Shown here: in pieces, positions 12,061 to 23,530 of the stretch | Numbering within the stretch: position 1 is the stretch's first letter | Layout of the letters: each line of letters opens with the position of its first letter | Assembly (NCBI RefSeq): GCF_014839805.1 | Contig: NC_051140.1 | Span: forward strand, 12,111,826 to 12,175,825 | Source: Manduca sexta | Lineage: Eukaryota > Arthropoda > Insecta > Lepidoptera > Sphingidae | Direction of reading: 5' to 3' | DNA length: 64,000 nt | Translations under genes and position numbers: made by a program | The notes under the pieces: generated by a model | Databases searched by the model: none | Told to the model about the DNA's origin: nothing | Seen by the model: only the letters and a program-made list of their open reading frames with translations

Positions 12061-14331
12061 TAACCTGCGCATCATTCTTCTATCGTCAAAGGTCATAAAC
12101 ATTATGCAGTTTGCTAGATACTAGTGGTAACCTCCTTGACGTACGGTACAAAAGGTTAAGGGTTTCGTCATAGTCATTTTGTAACCATTTTAAATAAATC
12201 TCATGACGAAGGTTCTCAAACATTCGTCGAAGAACATCTTGCCGTCACTTGACAATACTCAGTTATTACGAAATGTATAAGTTAAATTGTAGTCGTTGAA
12301 TAATAAACATTGGATTTGATTAGATTGTCCATTCACAGATTTATCTTTCGCTATTGTTTGATCAATTGTGTAGGAGGACAGCTTGGTGTCATGTCTGTAA
12401 ATTACCAAAGTAGCACCAGTGCTTAGGTGCGCTTTACAGATGCCGCGTTGATAGGAGTGTGATTAAATTAGATATTGTAGAGCCTATACACAAGAATAAA
12501 ATTTGCAGGAACATCAACTTTATATATGAGGTGGCAGGAGCTGCGACAGAATTTAATACAATGGTGTGAAATTAGGCAGTGTATGTAATTGAGTATATGC
12601 GATAACCGATTTTTAACACATCTTAAAAAGGCAGTCCTTAGTTTCCCGCTTTGTCTGATACCCTACTTCATTTTCATTGTTCACAACATTGAACTTCAAA
12701 CATCGGAAATTTATAGAAGTAATATCATTAATTATTGTCAGCCTTTCAATACAATCGTAATGCGTGAAGGTTACGAAATAATTAACGGATCTTCAAAGTA
12801 CGACGTATTCCGAGAACATTTGCGACGTGTGTGCGTTGGCATTTAGTCGTATTTACGAAACATGCATTCAACGTTTGCAGTGTGAAATTTCTGGGCTTAA
12901 TATTATTACACCTTAGTGTAAATGGATTTCGTCGGACGCACCGTGGGCGTGTAGCATATTGTATATAACCTGCGTGTCTTCGTTTACAGTGCGACTTTAA
13001 ATGCGTAGGCGTATATACTCGTTCGTACAATTGCTATCAGCTGGTAAAGAAATAAAAAGCTAAAATTTTTTCTTACTTCGATGGGCTGGCAAGTGAAAAA
13101 GTGTTACTAGATCCCACAGCTGGCCTTAAGTGAAAAGAATAGGGAATAGATTGTTGAAGGATTTGGGTCCTCGAAGGTTTCACTCATCATACGTAACGTC
13201 TCAGCAACTTTTCGTTGGTTTTCTGTGAGATACTTGCACTACCTGGCCAGGGCATTTATGATGCAGAAACACATGTCCACCTCACGGCTCTATTAGTTTA
13301 CTATACTATATACATATATACCTACACAGCATGATTTTTCCTTTTCAGTGGCTAGCAGAAATGTTATCACACAAATATTTCGCAAGCTATGTTACATCTC
13401 GACTCAAATGTAATACACAAATAATCGAATTTTAGAAATTGTGGTGTCATTGGATGCGTCTTTATACTTCGTATGTCCTATAGGATAATAATTCTTATGT
13501 ATACGTTATTAATTTAATATATTATAAAATATTAAAAATCAATTTTCAGCTCGTAAAAATCTTACTTATTGGACAAATTATAATTATTAGTTGAGGAGTC
13601 ATGGCGCTTACCGTATTAACAACATATGTACATACAAAATAGTCATAGTGAGGTTGATAAATAATATCAATTTGATCTTACATCAGAGTTTTTTGCAAAA
13701 CTGTTTTCTATAGCATTCCTTACTGCAATCTATCAGAGCTTAATACACTTTTTTATAATAGGAACGATATGGTTCAGATTTGCATTTCAGTTTAGTTCAG
13801 ATTATACGTAAAGGAGTGTTTATTTGAAAAGAAACACTCCTTTGCGGATAATAATTGTGGTTAAAGAAAGAGTTAGCTACATGAGATGATTGTTATTTAC
13901 TGCGCGCTCAGCGTTAATTAGAGCCTTCAACAATTGTATTGACCAAATAACAGGCTGTCAGTTCGCGCAGGGTAACTAGATATTATTGTATACACTGTAA
14001 AGCGGAGTTTCAACAGGTAAATATTCGAATTGTACAAGGATTGGATAATGAATCTATGTCTTTTTTATTTTAAATGTCTATTTTTATACAATGTTGCCAA
14101 TATTGTTGGTATAATTGTCACTCTTCGCAGCGCTGCCGGCGTCGAGTGTATTGTGAAAGTTGCCCGTGGTTTCGATTCCACATTATAAATTTTTTAAATG
14201 TCCAAATATTTATTTTTATTAGGGATTATATTTCGTAGTCTTCGATATCTGTGAAGCTAGACTTGTACGTTAATTTGGGTTGCGCCTAGGACAAAGTTTT
14301 GCATTTGTGTTTGATGCATTATTATTTACAA

Positions 14332-15465
14332 CTAGCTTTTGCTCGCGGCTCCGCCCGCGTTATGAAGTTTTTCAGGCTAAAGTTTTCCATTATAAAAGTA
14401 GTAGTTTCCCGGGAGCCTATGTTTCTTCCCAGGGTTTCAAACTGTCTCCATACCAAATTTCATCTTAATACGTTGGGTAGTTTTTGAGTTTAAGACGTTC
14501 AGGCAGACGGATGCAGCGGCGGACTTTGTTTTATAATATATTTTTTTAAAACTTTTTAAGAGGAACAATCTCGTCGTACATCATTGTTGCATAACTTTAA
14601 CCTTTTACGCAGCGCACGCAACGGAAGCTCTCAAAACTAAAAAATTGTCCCCCCGTATTTGCAACATGTTTCATTACTGCTCCGCTCCTATTGGTCATAG
14701 CGTGATGATATACAGCCTATAGCACCCCACAAATAAAGGGCCATCCAACACAAAACCAATTTTTCAGTTCAAACTGGTAGTTCCTGAGATTAGCCATTAC
14801 TGCTCCGCTCCTATTGGTCATAGCGTGATGATATATAACTTAGAGCACTCCACAAACAAAGGGCTATTCCACACAAAAAGAATTTTTCAGTTCGAATCGG
14901 TAGTTCCTGAGATTATCCATTACTGCTCCGCTCCTATTGAGTATAGCGTGATGATATATTACTTAGAGCACTCCACAAACAAAGGGCTATCCAACGCAAA
15001 AATATTTTTTCACTTTGGACTGGTAGTTCCTGAGATTAGCCATTACTGCTCCGCTCCTATTGGGTATAGCGTAATGATATATAGTCTATAGCAATCCACG
15101 AAAAAAGGGCTATCCAACGCAAAAAGAATTTTTCTTTTTGGATCGGTAGTTCCTGAGATTAGCTATTACTGCTTCACTCCTATTGGGTATAGCGTTATGA
15201 TATACAGCCTATAGCACACCACAAATAAAGGGCCATCCAACACAAAACAAATTTTTCAGTTCAAACTGGTAGTTCCTGAGATTAGCCATTACTGCTCCGT
15301 TCCCATTGGGTATAGCGTGATGATATATAGCCTATAGCACTCCACGAACAAAGGGCTATCCAACGCAAAAAGAATTTTTCAGTTTGGACTGGTAGTTCCT
15401 GAGATTAGCGCGTTCAAACAAACAAACAAACAAACAAACTCTTTAGCTTTATATAATAGTATAGA
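14332..15465 (-). mobile_element. Helitron-like non-autonomous element with six 123-bp internal repeats
   Basis: On the minus strand it starts TCTATACTATTATATAAAGC after an A. It ends with a GC hairpin (CGCGG-GCGGAG-CCGCG, 14359-14344), eight bases, then CTAG before a T. A TC 5' end, a subterminal hairpin, a CTRR 3' end and A/T flanks are the Helitron hallmarks. Near the 5' end is a (TTTG)n tract. The middle is six repeats of about 123 bp, starting near 14672, 14795, 14918, 15041, 15164 and 15287. No Rep/helicase is present, so it would need an autonomous partner. Confidence 0.75.
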
Positions 15466-15873
15466 TATAGCGCCTCGCCACGGTTCCGCACGGGTAGCAT
15501 TAATTACTTAAAGCCAGATGACTTGTGGTGGTCCGATCGCTCCCGAATTTCACGTGGTAATCATGTGGGCTAATTTGAAGATTACTTAGAAATTTTATTA
15601 AAATTCCTTTAGCCGTTTTTGCGCCCATATTTATTTTCATAATATATAGAGTAATATTGATATTGCGTTACTACATGAAAACTCATTGTTGTCTCGTTGA
15701 AAATAATGCTTTACAATTAGTCAGTTGCTCTCTCTGTAGATGTAAATAAAAAAATGTACGCTCAGAATAAAATACATTATTAAAAAATATTTTAATTTTA
15801 TTCACCCTTATAACTAACTATTAATCTAAGAAAATTTGTCCCAGTGGCAATATCATATTTACGTTCACAAAAT

Positions 15874-15901
15874 ACACACACACACACACACACACACACA
15901 C
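15874..15901. repeat. (AC)14 microsatellite
   Basis: An uninterrupted dinucleotide run in AT-rich intergenic DNA. Confidence 0.95.
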
Positions 15902-16792
15902 CATATTCACACTAAAACTGTGGTTTTAGGCGTAAATATTCGTTATCTATGGATGATTTTTGGCACAATGTTAGCAGAGGTAAAGACGAGTATATAGTTT
16001 CAGTTATTTAGATAGATTATGTTACAACATATTGCATTATGATGTTACTACATCATAAAACAAAAGAAATACGTTTTGGCAATGACCAGTTCCGTAATAT
16101 ATGAAGTGAATATAATTATAGGTTTAAAATATGAAAAATTTCGTTTTATATGAATATAATGTTTATAGAGAATCACGTTTTATTAAATTCAATGCTTTAA
16201 ATTAACCATTGTTTAATACAGTAATAAAAACTGTCGATAAAATTTTTATTACGATGTTACCGATGGACCTTCGGTTTTTAGGTCTTTATTATTACATAAA
16301 TAACAACGTAAAACATACTTTAGTGTCATTCATGAGTAGTAAAAACGGCAGGTGGAGGTTTTTTTTGTAATTAGCTATTTTGCGTATACGGTATTGTATC
16401 GTAAATTACTATTGTATATTTTATATTTTTAGCTACTTGGAATATACCAGGAAGTTATTTTAAGGCTATCCACATATCATACAGGTATTAGCTGCATTTG
16501 TGTTTAAGTTATTTTTAGTTAATACATAATGTGATTTTTTTGTATTGTCTTGAAATCTGCCTTTCTGATTGTAATAGGTAATAGAATTGTATTTGGCAAA
16601 TCCAAAAAGGGCACTAATAATAAATACGCATATTTTATCAATAATGTATTTCGCTTTCATTGATAAGTACATTTAATTATAAAAATACAAAATTGTTATG
16701 TCCATATGGCACAAGAATTTAGATAGACATCCATCCTGTACATTCAATAAGGTTAAATTGAGATCTGGTGTTCCATGAGAACTTCAGAAAGG

Positions 16793-16798
16793 TTTATT
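16793..16798 (-). terminator. Polyadenylation signal of CPR-1
   Basis: A perfect AATAAA on the minus strand lies about 50 bases past the CPR-1 stop codon. It gives the gene a short, plausible 3' UTR. Confidence 0.7.
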
Positions 16799-16846
16799 TT
16801 TAGTGGATATTGTTTACTATTTACAGAATAGTCAATTTTCCGGAGC

Positions 16847-18972
16847 CTACTTTTGGCCTAGGGAAGTCTTGGGCTGGAAGCCGTTAGGGCCGGCTGTGAA
16901 GGTGACGCTGTAGTGCTTGCCGTCGGGAGCGACGTAAGCGTATTGTCCGGTCACTGTCAGCGCTGCGTTCTCTGACTGGGGATTGTCAAGCTTGCCCTCC
17001 TCCTGTCGCGATGTGCCGTCGCTAGTTTCGTACCTGCAACCGAAGTTCAAAGGTTAATGCTATGAAATGTAAGAGTACTTTCACTTTTTAATTGTTTTAC
17101 CCATTCAAAATGTTGTTTGTTTATTTTGTTTTAACTTAAAAGATTCTGATTGTCCTATACGTGAATTTGTTCTAGAAACATAATTATAAGAGATCAAAAT
17201 ATTTAAAGATATATTTATTATACATTTTTGTGAGACTAATATGCATGAAAAGTTCCTTGATGGCAAGAGTTATAGAAAGGTACACATATTTAAAATATAG
17301 TTACGGAACGCACACCATATTACAAACATTTTAGAATACACCATAGAACCCCGTTCTATGGTCTTCTATTGGTCACGCATAGCGTTCCAAGATATAAATA
17401 TTTTGACCTATCCCATAATCAGTAATGCTTGAGTGTCAATTGTTTTTAGAAGCAATAATTAGAATTTCATAAAGGATGTTTTTTTTTTTGGTGTAATAAT
17501 TATCAGTGTGGAAAGTCTTCAACAATTATTTAAAATCAGCTCTATATTCTACGAGTATCTTATGCTATTGCTCGAGAATTTAGCATACTATCATAAGTTA
17601 AGCCATACTTTTATATTTTGAATACGGATATTCCTGCAACGAAAGCGTTTGCATTCACGATACGAAATAAGGTTTTTAATTTATGGACCTATTTCACAAC
17701 TTATGAGTAAACGCTATTCGTCATATAAGCCGACCAAATTACAAAAGTCGCACTCTAATCTATACCTCCAAATAAAGAAATTAAAAGGACTACTATCTAA
17801 ATTTGATGTTTAATACGATAACTATTAAATAAAATTTATTTGAAATTTGCGACACGGGACCCCAGTCATTAGGAGACAAGGCGCATAATCCAATATAATG
17901 TGATGGATATTGCGTTTTCATCAAAAGGCTTTGTACCCAGACAAAATTACGTACAAGAGTACTGCAAATAGCGGAACGTACCATTGTCGGTATTTGCATT
18001 GCCTGCATTTGCATAACGACCGCGCATCGTATTTGAGTTCATAGGTTATCCGACATTATTAATTAATTTTTGTGTGTGGAAACTTCGTAAACATAAGCCG
18101 GAATAATAGAATTCATATTTGGAAATTGGATGTTTCTCTATAAGTTTGAGGATTTCCTGAAGTTAAAACTTTGAGGAGACAACTATAAGTTTGGTTAGGC
18201 ATAATGCTCAAATAAGTAAATAGCAAACATATTCATGACTGTTTTCAGTGATTCCAAAAAGTCATAAACTAAGCTCCATGTCAGTAATTTCTTATGAAAA
18301 GTGAAAATTAGCGTTGATAAATAATTAATGTCATTTGATATTTAATTAATATCTTACGCAAAACTGTAGCCATCGGGCTCGACGTTGCTGTCGAATCGGA
18401 GGATCTGTACATCTTGCGGATTCTGTTGAGGTGCGCCCGCGCAAAGCGAAGCAATTAAGCACATCACAGTTACCTGGTAAACAAAAACAAATAAATTTTA
18501 ACCAAAAGTAAATGATTGAGTTACATAATTATAATAATATTAGCAATGATGTACATAATACATATGTAAGATTAAGATTATAATAATGTACAATATGAGA
18601 GTTTTTGTAATTAATGTTCATGATAATAAATCGTTCTTTTATCCTGTTTTAACATCACAAGTAGTAAATTTACGCATATACCTAAACTTTTGACTCCTTA
18701 TTTAAAGGAAGAAAATTAAAATATACGTTTATTAAAACTTAATATGCAATATGTGGAATCTGCTTGGGGATTCTATGGTGTATTTACAAACACACGAATT
18801 GATGAACCCACAATTCACCTTTGCCTAATTAAGATACAATTGTACATTACGATCCGTCACCCGGCAACGGCCACGACACAATTTCGTAACTTATAGTCAT
18901 GGTATACTTAAATGTAACCTTTGCACAATAATTATGAATTAACAAAAAACAGGGACTCACGTATTTGAGCAT
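16847..18972 (-). CDS. Cuticular protein, RR-1 type (CPR-1), complete, 3 exons
   Basis: Predicted secreted structural protein of the cuticle; RR-1 proteins bind chitin, typically in soft cuticle. Exons on the minus strand: 18972-18961 (ATG, 4 codons), 18473-18358 and 17033-16847 (stop TAG). The donors are GTGAGT and GTAAGA; both acceptors end in CAG. The first intron is phase 0 and the second phase 2, and the joined frame is open for 104 residues. Residues 1-16 form a signal peptide (MLKYVTVMCLIASLCAG). The Rebers-Riddiford region runs from about 39 to 98, with the hallmark YETSDGTSRQEEG (44-56), GQYAYVAPDGKHYSV (72-86) and a final NGFQP. The length is typical of small larval cuticle proteins. 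The only ATG near the transcript start fits a very short first coding exon, as in the three sibling genes. I am sure of the family; the exact orthologue cannot be named from here. Confidence 0.93.
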
Positions 18973-19033
18973 GATGCTTAGTATTCGTGGTGAGTTCAAA
19001 CTAACGAATGAGTAACTAGTGTAAGACCGTTCA

Positions 19034-19044
19034 TTTTATATATA
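19034..19044 (-). promoter_or_regulatory. TATA box of CPR-1
   Basis: On the minus strand the sequence reads TATATATAAAA, about 62-72 bases upstream of the CPR-1 ATG. A transcription start some 30 bases downstream would give a 5' UTR of roughly 40 bases, normal for insect cuticle genes. The assignment is inferred from position and sequence only. Confidence 0.7.
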
Positions 19045-20609
19045 TCCCGAGGTGCAGCTCTTGCAGGCTGACATCATGTGAGGATGGGTCGTGGAGACGA
19101 CGCGGAGACAAAGCGGAGCGGCTCTCGACACGCTCCAAGTTAAACACTTCACATTTTTTGTCAACATTGGCTATTGTAGTTAACCTTTAATATCAGTGAT
19201 TATTTTTATTATTTTATATTAAATTATATGGATATCACAATTTAGGTGAAGATACTCAACGGAATAGGAATAAAAAAAAACTTGTGTAAATAAGACATGC
19301 GTAAATTGGTAAAAGTGGTTTAATGATGAGTTGAATGAGAGGTTAATATAAATTGTTGCCTTTTAGATGTCGATTATATGTCATCGAGTTAAGAATATGT
19401 CAACGGCTCGACATGCAAAACATTTAGCGCATCCGCTCAGCTCTCTAAACAAAACATACGCATACGTACTAAGTACGAGTAAAATGTCGCATCCATAAGA
19501 TGAATATCAAAGAACGCCGGTGGATTAGTAAATTTGCAAATATTTATATTAATATACCGAAATATAAAAGAACAAACACCAAAATCATGACAGACGAATT
19601 GCGAAATAGTACGTGAGTGAAAACAATGGACACGTTTGAAAGCTTCATATTATTGTCGTTATGACATGGTATGTAACAAGTGCCGACAAAGCTCAGTCAA
19701 ATGTTTAGGACAAGAGAAATGAAAAAATGTCATCCTTAACGATATGAAAGTTGCGAACACATTCACTGTTGCGTAAGTTTTGCACGACATCTATTGAGCG
19801 TTAATGGTGGAGCATATAGTGAGATTTTATGAAACAAAGGGAATTCATAATATAACAGGTTTGGTGTTCCCATCTATGAATTTCATAGAATATTTATAAG
19901 CTGCCGACTTATAGTTATATTTAGAAATACAGTTAAAAGTATACCTCATTTTAGAATAAAGAAGACCTTTTAAAGACTGTTCAGCAATCTCACTTAAAAT
20001 TCGATAAAGTCGTGTGGCCTTGTTAGGCATTTTCTTCCACGCTTAATGTTGTATTTGTTTTTTACAATAGCGTACAGCCTTGTGCATTAAACAGTTTTGT
20101 ATCCGACTTCAAAAAAATTACAGTCATAGGTCACCAAAGGAATAAGCAGACCTATTGTATGTGGTCATTGTAGATAAGGAATATCCATAATATATGTGTA
20201 GGTATATTGGCGCATTTGTCAATTTGGGACTTAATCACAGGCTTTAGATACTTTCGCAGCAATTCTGATAAAGCACGTTAATATGTAGTTGCATAGTTTT
20301 CAGGTGCAGTCAAAATCGTGACGTATTTTGTTACTAACATTGTATTTTTTTATTACAAGTGCGGAAGCCTTAATTCATGATTCGTAAATCACAACGAGAT
20401 AAAATCTAAGTCGTGTTTACTTTCTCATTGACATTAAGATTGTTTGAGAACCCGGAGGAAACATAAGAGTAGGCTAATTTTTAGACTTCCGAGCCCAAAA
20501 GGATGTCACCAAAAATAATTACAACGCCTAATGCCATTTAACCATCAAGGGAGGGAGGGGAGAGCTAATTTCCGCTCATCAGGGTCCTTTAGAGATATTA
20601 ATATTCTTT
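19045..20609. other. Upstream region of CPR-1 and intergenic DNA
   Basis: Beyond the CPR-1 promoter I see no gene. Confidence 0.5.
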
Positions 20610-20830
20610 GTGAATTTATCGTTCGCTTTAACGGTGAAGGAAAACATCGTGAGGAAACCTGCACATTTGAGAAGTTCTCTGTAGGAATTTCGAAATTGTG
20701 CGAAGTCTACCAATCCGCACTAGGCCAGCGTGGTGGACTAAGGCCTAATCCCTCTCAGTAGTAGGGGAGGCCCGTGCTCAGCAGTGGGCAAGTATATAAT
20801 ACAGGGCTGATATTATTATTATTAATGTAA
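20610..20830 (+). mobile_element. LINE 3' end with an (ATT)n tail
   Basis: The phrases acggtgaaggaaaacatcgt, ccagcgtggtggactaaggc and gctcagcagtgggcaagtat, followed by ttattattatta, match a retroposon tail I recall as abundant in Lepidoptera. The overlapping 76-codon ORF is the translation of this repeat, not a gene. Confidence 0.6.
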
Positions 20831-21902
20831 TATTATAAGTGTAAAGGTTTGTAAAGAAATTTGGATGTTTGGTGTAAGCGTAGAAGCAACTGAACATATT
20901 TAAATGATGTTTGACAAACCAATGCTATACTTAATCTAAGATAATATTACTGATAATAATTTAATGTTTCGTATCGATTCATTGATAAAGTAGCACTTTT
21001 GGCCATGAAGTCTGCAAATACCTGCATTCAATCCTCAGGTGGAGTAATCAAAATTCATATGGGTTTATCAGTTTACATAACACCCGATAATGATGTAACA
21101 ACATCTGAATGACATGTCATTAGGCTTCTACTACAAGCGTGGCGAGTATTTGCCTCGTCAATAGATTCAACGCTTATCTAGCGGGAGACAAAACAAGTAA
21201 TGGCGAAATATTATGTGCGATGCAACGGCTCGTGTCCACATTAATGTGTATTTGAGATACAACTTTGGTTACCCTTTTGAAATAATACATGGAGCAATAG
21301 TTCCACGTATGTAACTCACATTTAAATGTCTCTATCAAACTAGATTTCAGAAACGCGGATCTTGTCGATACTATGAGATGACAAATCACGACGTTTACAT
21401 TGTTTTCATCATAATCTCGATGTAATCAAGGTTAAGAACATAATCTTCAAGCCGATGTTAAATATCAAACAAGTGTAAACAAAGTTCAAAGCGAGTAGTC
21501 CTTCCAATTAACAAAGATACTTAGAGTCACATTTGTAATGCCAAGGCAAAGATTCTTCGTTTGATATTTGGATAATTAGTAAATACTCCATGACTCCGTC
21601 AATTGATTATGCCTAATACGGGATATTACATATATTTGCATCAATGTTTTTAAATTAATTATACAAGTATCCGTTTGAATGTACTTTGGCTATCGTATGC
21701 TAAAAAAATTGTGGTTGTTGAGTATTTCCAGTCAAACTGTGGCTTTCGATTAGGTTTTTTAATAAAGCCCTTCACAAGCATAAAGTAAGTAAAGTACTTG
21801 GTATTGTAAAAACACGCTAAGTTTAGTTTAAGTGTTTGTCATGTAAAAGACATACAAACGGTGAGTCAGGCTTAACATAAGTGTTGTAGTTCAATAAGTT
21901 AT

Positions 21903-22375
21903 TAAAAAACCGGACAAGCGTGCGTTGGACTCACGTACCGAGGACTTTAACTTGTGAGTAAGATAAGTATATAAATTAAAACCTAACAAAGTTAACTTTG
22001 CCCTTCGATTTCTAGGTACAGTTGTTGCGCCATCCGCAAGTAATGGTGAATTCGCTTTATATTATTAAATGTGTATATTTTTTAGGTCAATGGGAAGTAC
22101 CCTATAAGTTTTGATTCTCTTGTCAAATCGCCAAATCGAGCAAAAACAGTTATATCTTTTGATCTTATTGACTTACAAGTATGATATATACAGTTGAATG
22201 AGACCGTATACCGATTATTAGGTATAAATTTCAACTTGATACGTTTGCCGATTTTTGATAAAAAGGGTCGTCCAGTCGTTCAGTCGTCTTTCTACCAAGG
22301 TAGACAGACGATTGGGCAACCAAATGATTCTATAAGAGTTCCTAAAAAGTACGGAACCCTAAAAATGCGACTATT
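21903..22375 (+). repeat. Interspersed repeat with AAAACCGG start and GGAACCCTAA end
   Basis: It starts aaaaaaccggacaagcgtgc and ends tacggaaccctaaaaatgcg. This start-and-end pair is what I recall for a common insect repeat. A partial copy in opposite orientation is at 32808-33110. Confidence 0.5.
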
Positions 22376-22444
22376 AAAAAAATATCATAGGCAAATCAAA
22401 TATAATACATTGGTGATATCCGGGACGGTCTGTTTACATTATCC

Positions 22445-22710
22445 ATATACGCATTCACGCCTTTAATCCTCAAAAGGGGTAGGCAGAGGCCAAACTGGTG
22501 TACCCATTTTACGCCATGTGTGTTCCGACCCATGATATGATGGGATGGAGTCTATTACCATGTCGAGTACAAATTTCAGACTCCGGGCTGATACTAAATA
22601 GAAAAACCCAATATCACTGCCCGGCCCGGGTACAGAACCCGAGACCTCAGCACTGCAACCGTACCATAATATGAATACCATACGGTACCATAATATGCCC
22701 CCGAGGGAGA
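22445..22710 (-). mobile_element. SINE, diverged copy of the 9-kb family
   Basis: It matches the body of the 9042-9303 SINE (aaccccggg..., ggctgatact, aggcagaggc blocks). The head is altered: the A-box part is replaced by a short duplication of taccataatatg. Confidence 0.7.
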
Positions 22711-22719
22711 CCAGCAAAT

Positions 22720-22900
22720 TACCGGGATAAAAAGTAGCCCATGAATTATACTAGGAAATGCTTTATCTTTTAAAGCATCTAACATAGTAGCACAGCTTCT
22801 ATCGGAATCCGTTCAGGTGTCGCGCTTAATTCTAACAATCATCGAAACGTACATACAAATATTTTTACACTCATTTATAATATTAGTAAGATAAGTATAA
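22720..22900 (+). repeat. LINE-tail-like repeat, copy 3
   Basis: accgggataaaaagtagccc near its start and tataatattagtaagataag at its end. It directly abuts the SINE at 22445-22710. Confidence 0.55.
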
Positions 22901-23399
22901 AAAAGTAACATCATGAAAAGCGATGAAAAGTACAAATCATTATGTTATATTGATAAGTCTTATTTCGAAATAGACTTGAATGGGAAAAACAATAATGGCT
23001 TCTCAAAATAGTTTGAACCTTCATCTTTGTGCTTTGTACCAATAATATTGTTTATATTTAAAGATTGTCTCGATAAAGTATATGATGAGAATTTTATGAA
23101 AAGACTATGTTTACAAACACTAAATAATATTGGACAGCAGCTACTACGTTATAATTAATGAGGCAATTTACTTTTATCTAATATTCAAATTGGAGTCGTG
23201 CCGCTTTCAACTGGTGGAATTGATGTGATTTAACAATGCAGTTGCTTTATAAGATGATAAAAATGGGAAAATATCATCTGAACGTTTGTAAAACCTTAGC
23301 GAGACCAGGGCTATGGTCGGGGCTGTCTCCTGAAAGTCATCCATGATATATTGGCGATATTTTGTATAATCGTAAAATATAAGTAGATATTGTAAAGTT

Positions 23400-23530
23400 T
23401 ACATTTCGGACGACCTACACCTCAGTCCGCCCCGTGACCATGATGGCTGCAAGTATTTGAAACGTCACGTCGGGCGAAAATTAAAATTTAAAAAACCGCG
23501 ATGAAATCCCAAAGCTAGTTCTATGTCGAT
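23400..23530 (+). repeat. Interspersed repeat, GACCATG-GGCTGCA family, copy 2
   Basis: cccgtgaccatgatggctgc and aaaccgcgatgaaatcccaa match the other two copies. Confidence 0.55.

Larger units (their letters stand above)
9836..14331. other. Intergenic DNA
   Basis: It contains the repeat at 11520 and the G-tract near 11990. An ORF end at about 12748-12846 reads like coding sequence (MREGYEIINGSSKYDVFREH onward) but has no partner exons. A 12-bp inverted repeat (aaaggagtgttt / aaacactccttt) is near 13808-13841. Confidence 0.45.

Noticed and set aside
14825..15091. An 88-codon ORF with internally repeated peptide (HYCSAPI, YLEHSTNKGL)
   Set aside because: The repetition is that of the 123-bp DNA units in the Helitron-like element. 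No start context or conservation is expected.
20531..20761. A 76-codon ORF containing a sensible-looking peptide
   Set aside because: It is the 3' end of a LINE-like repeat, recognisable from its ending and (ATT)n tail.
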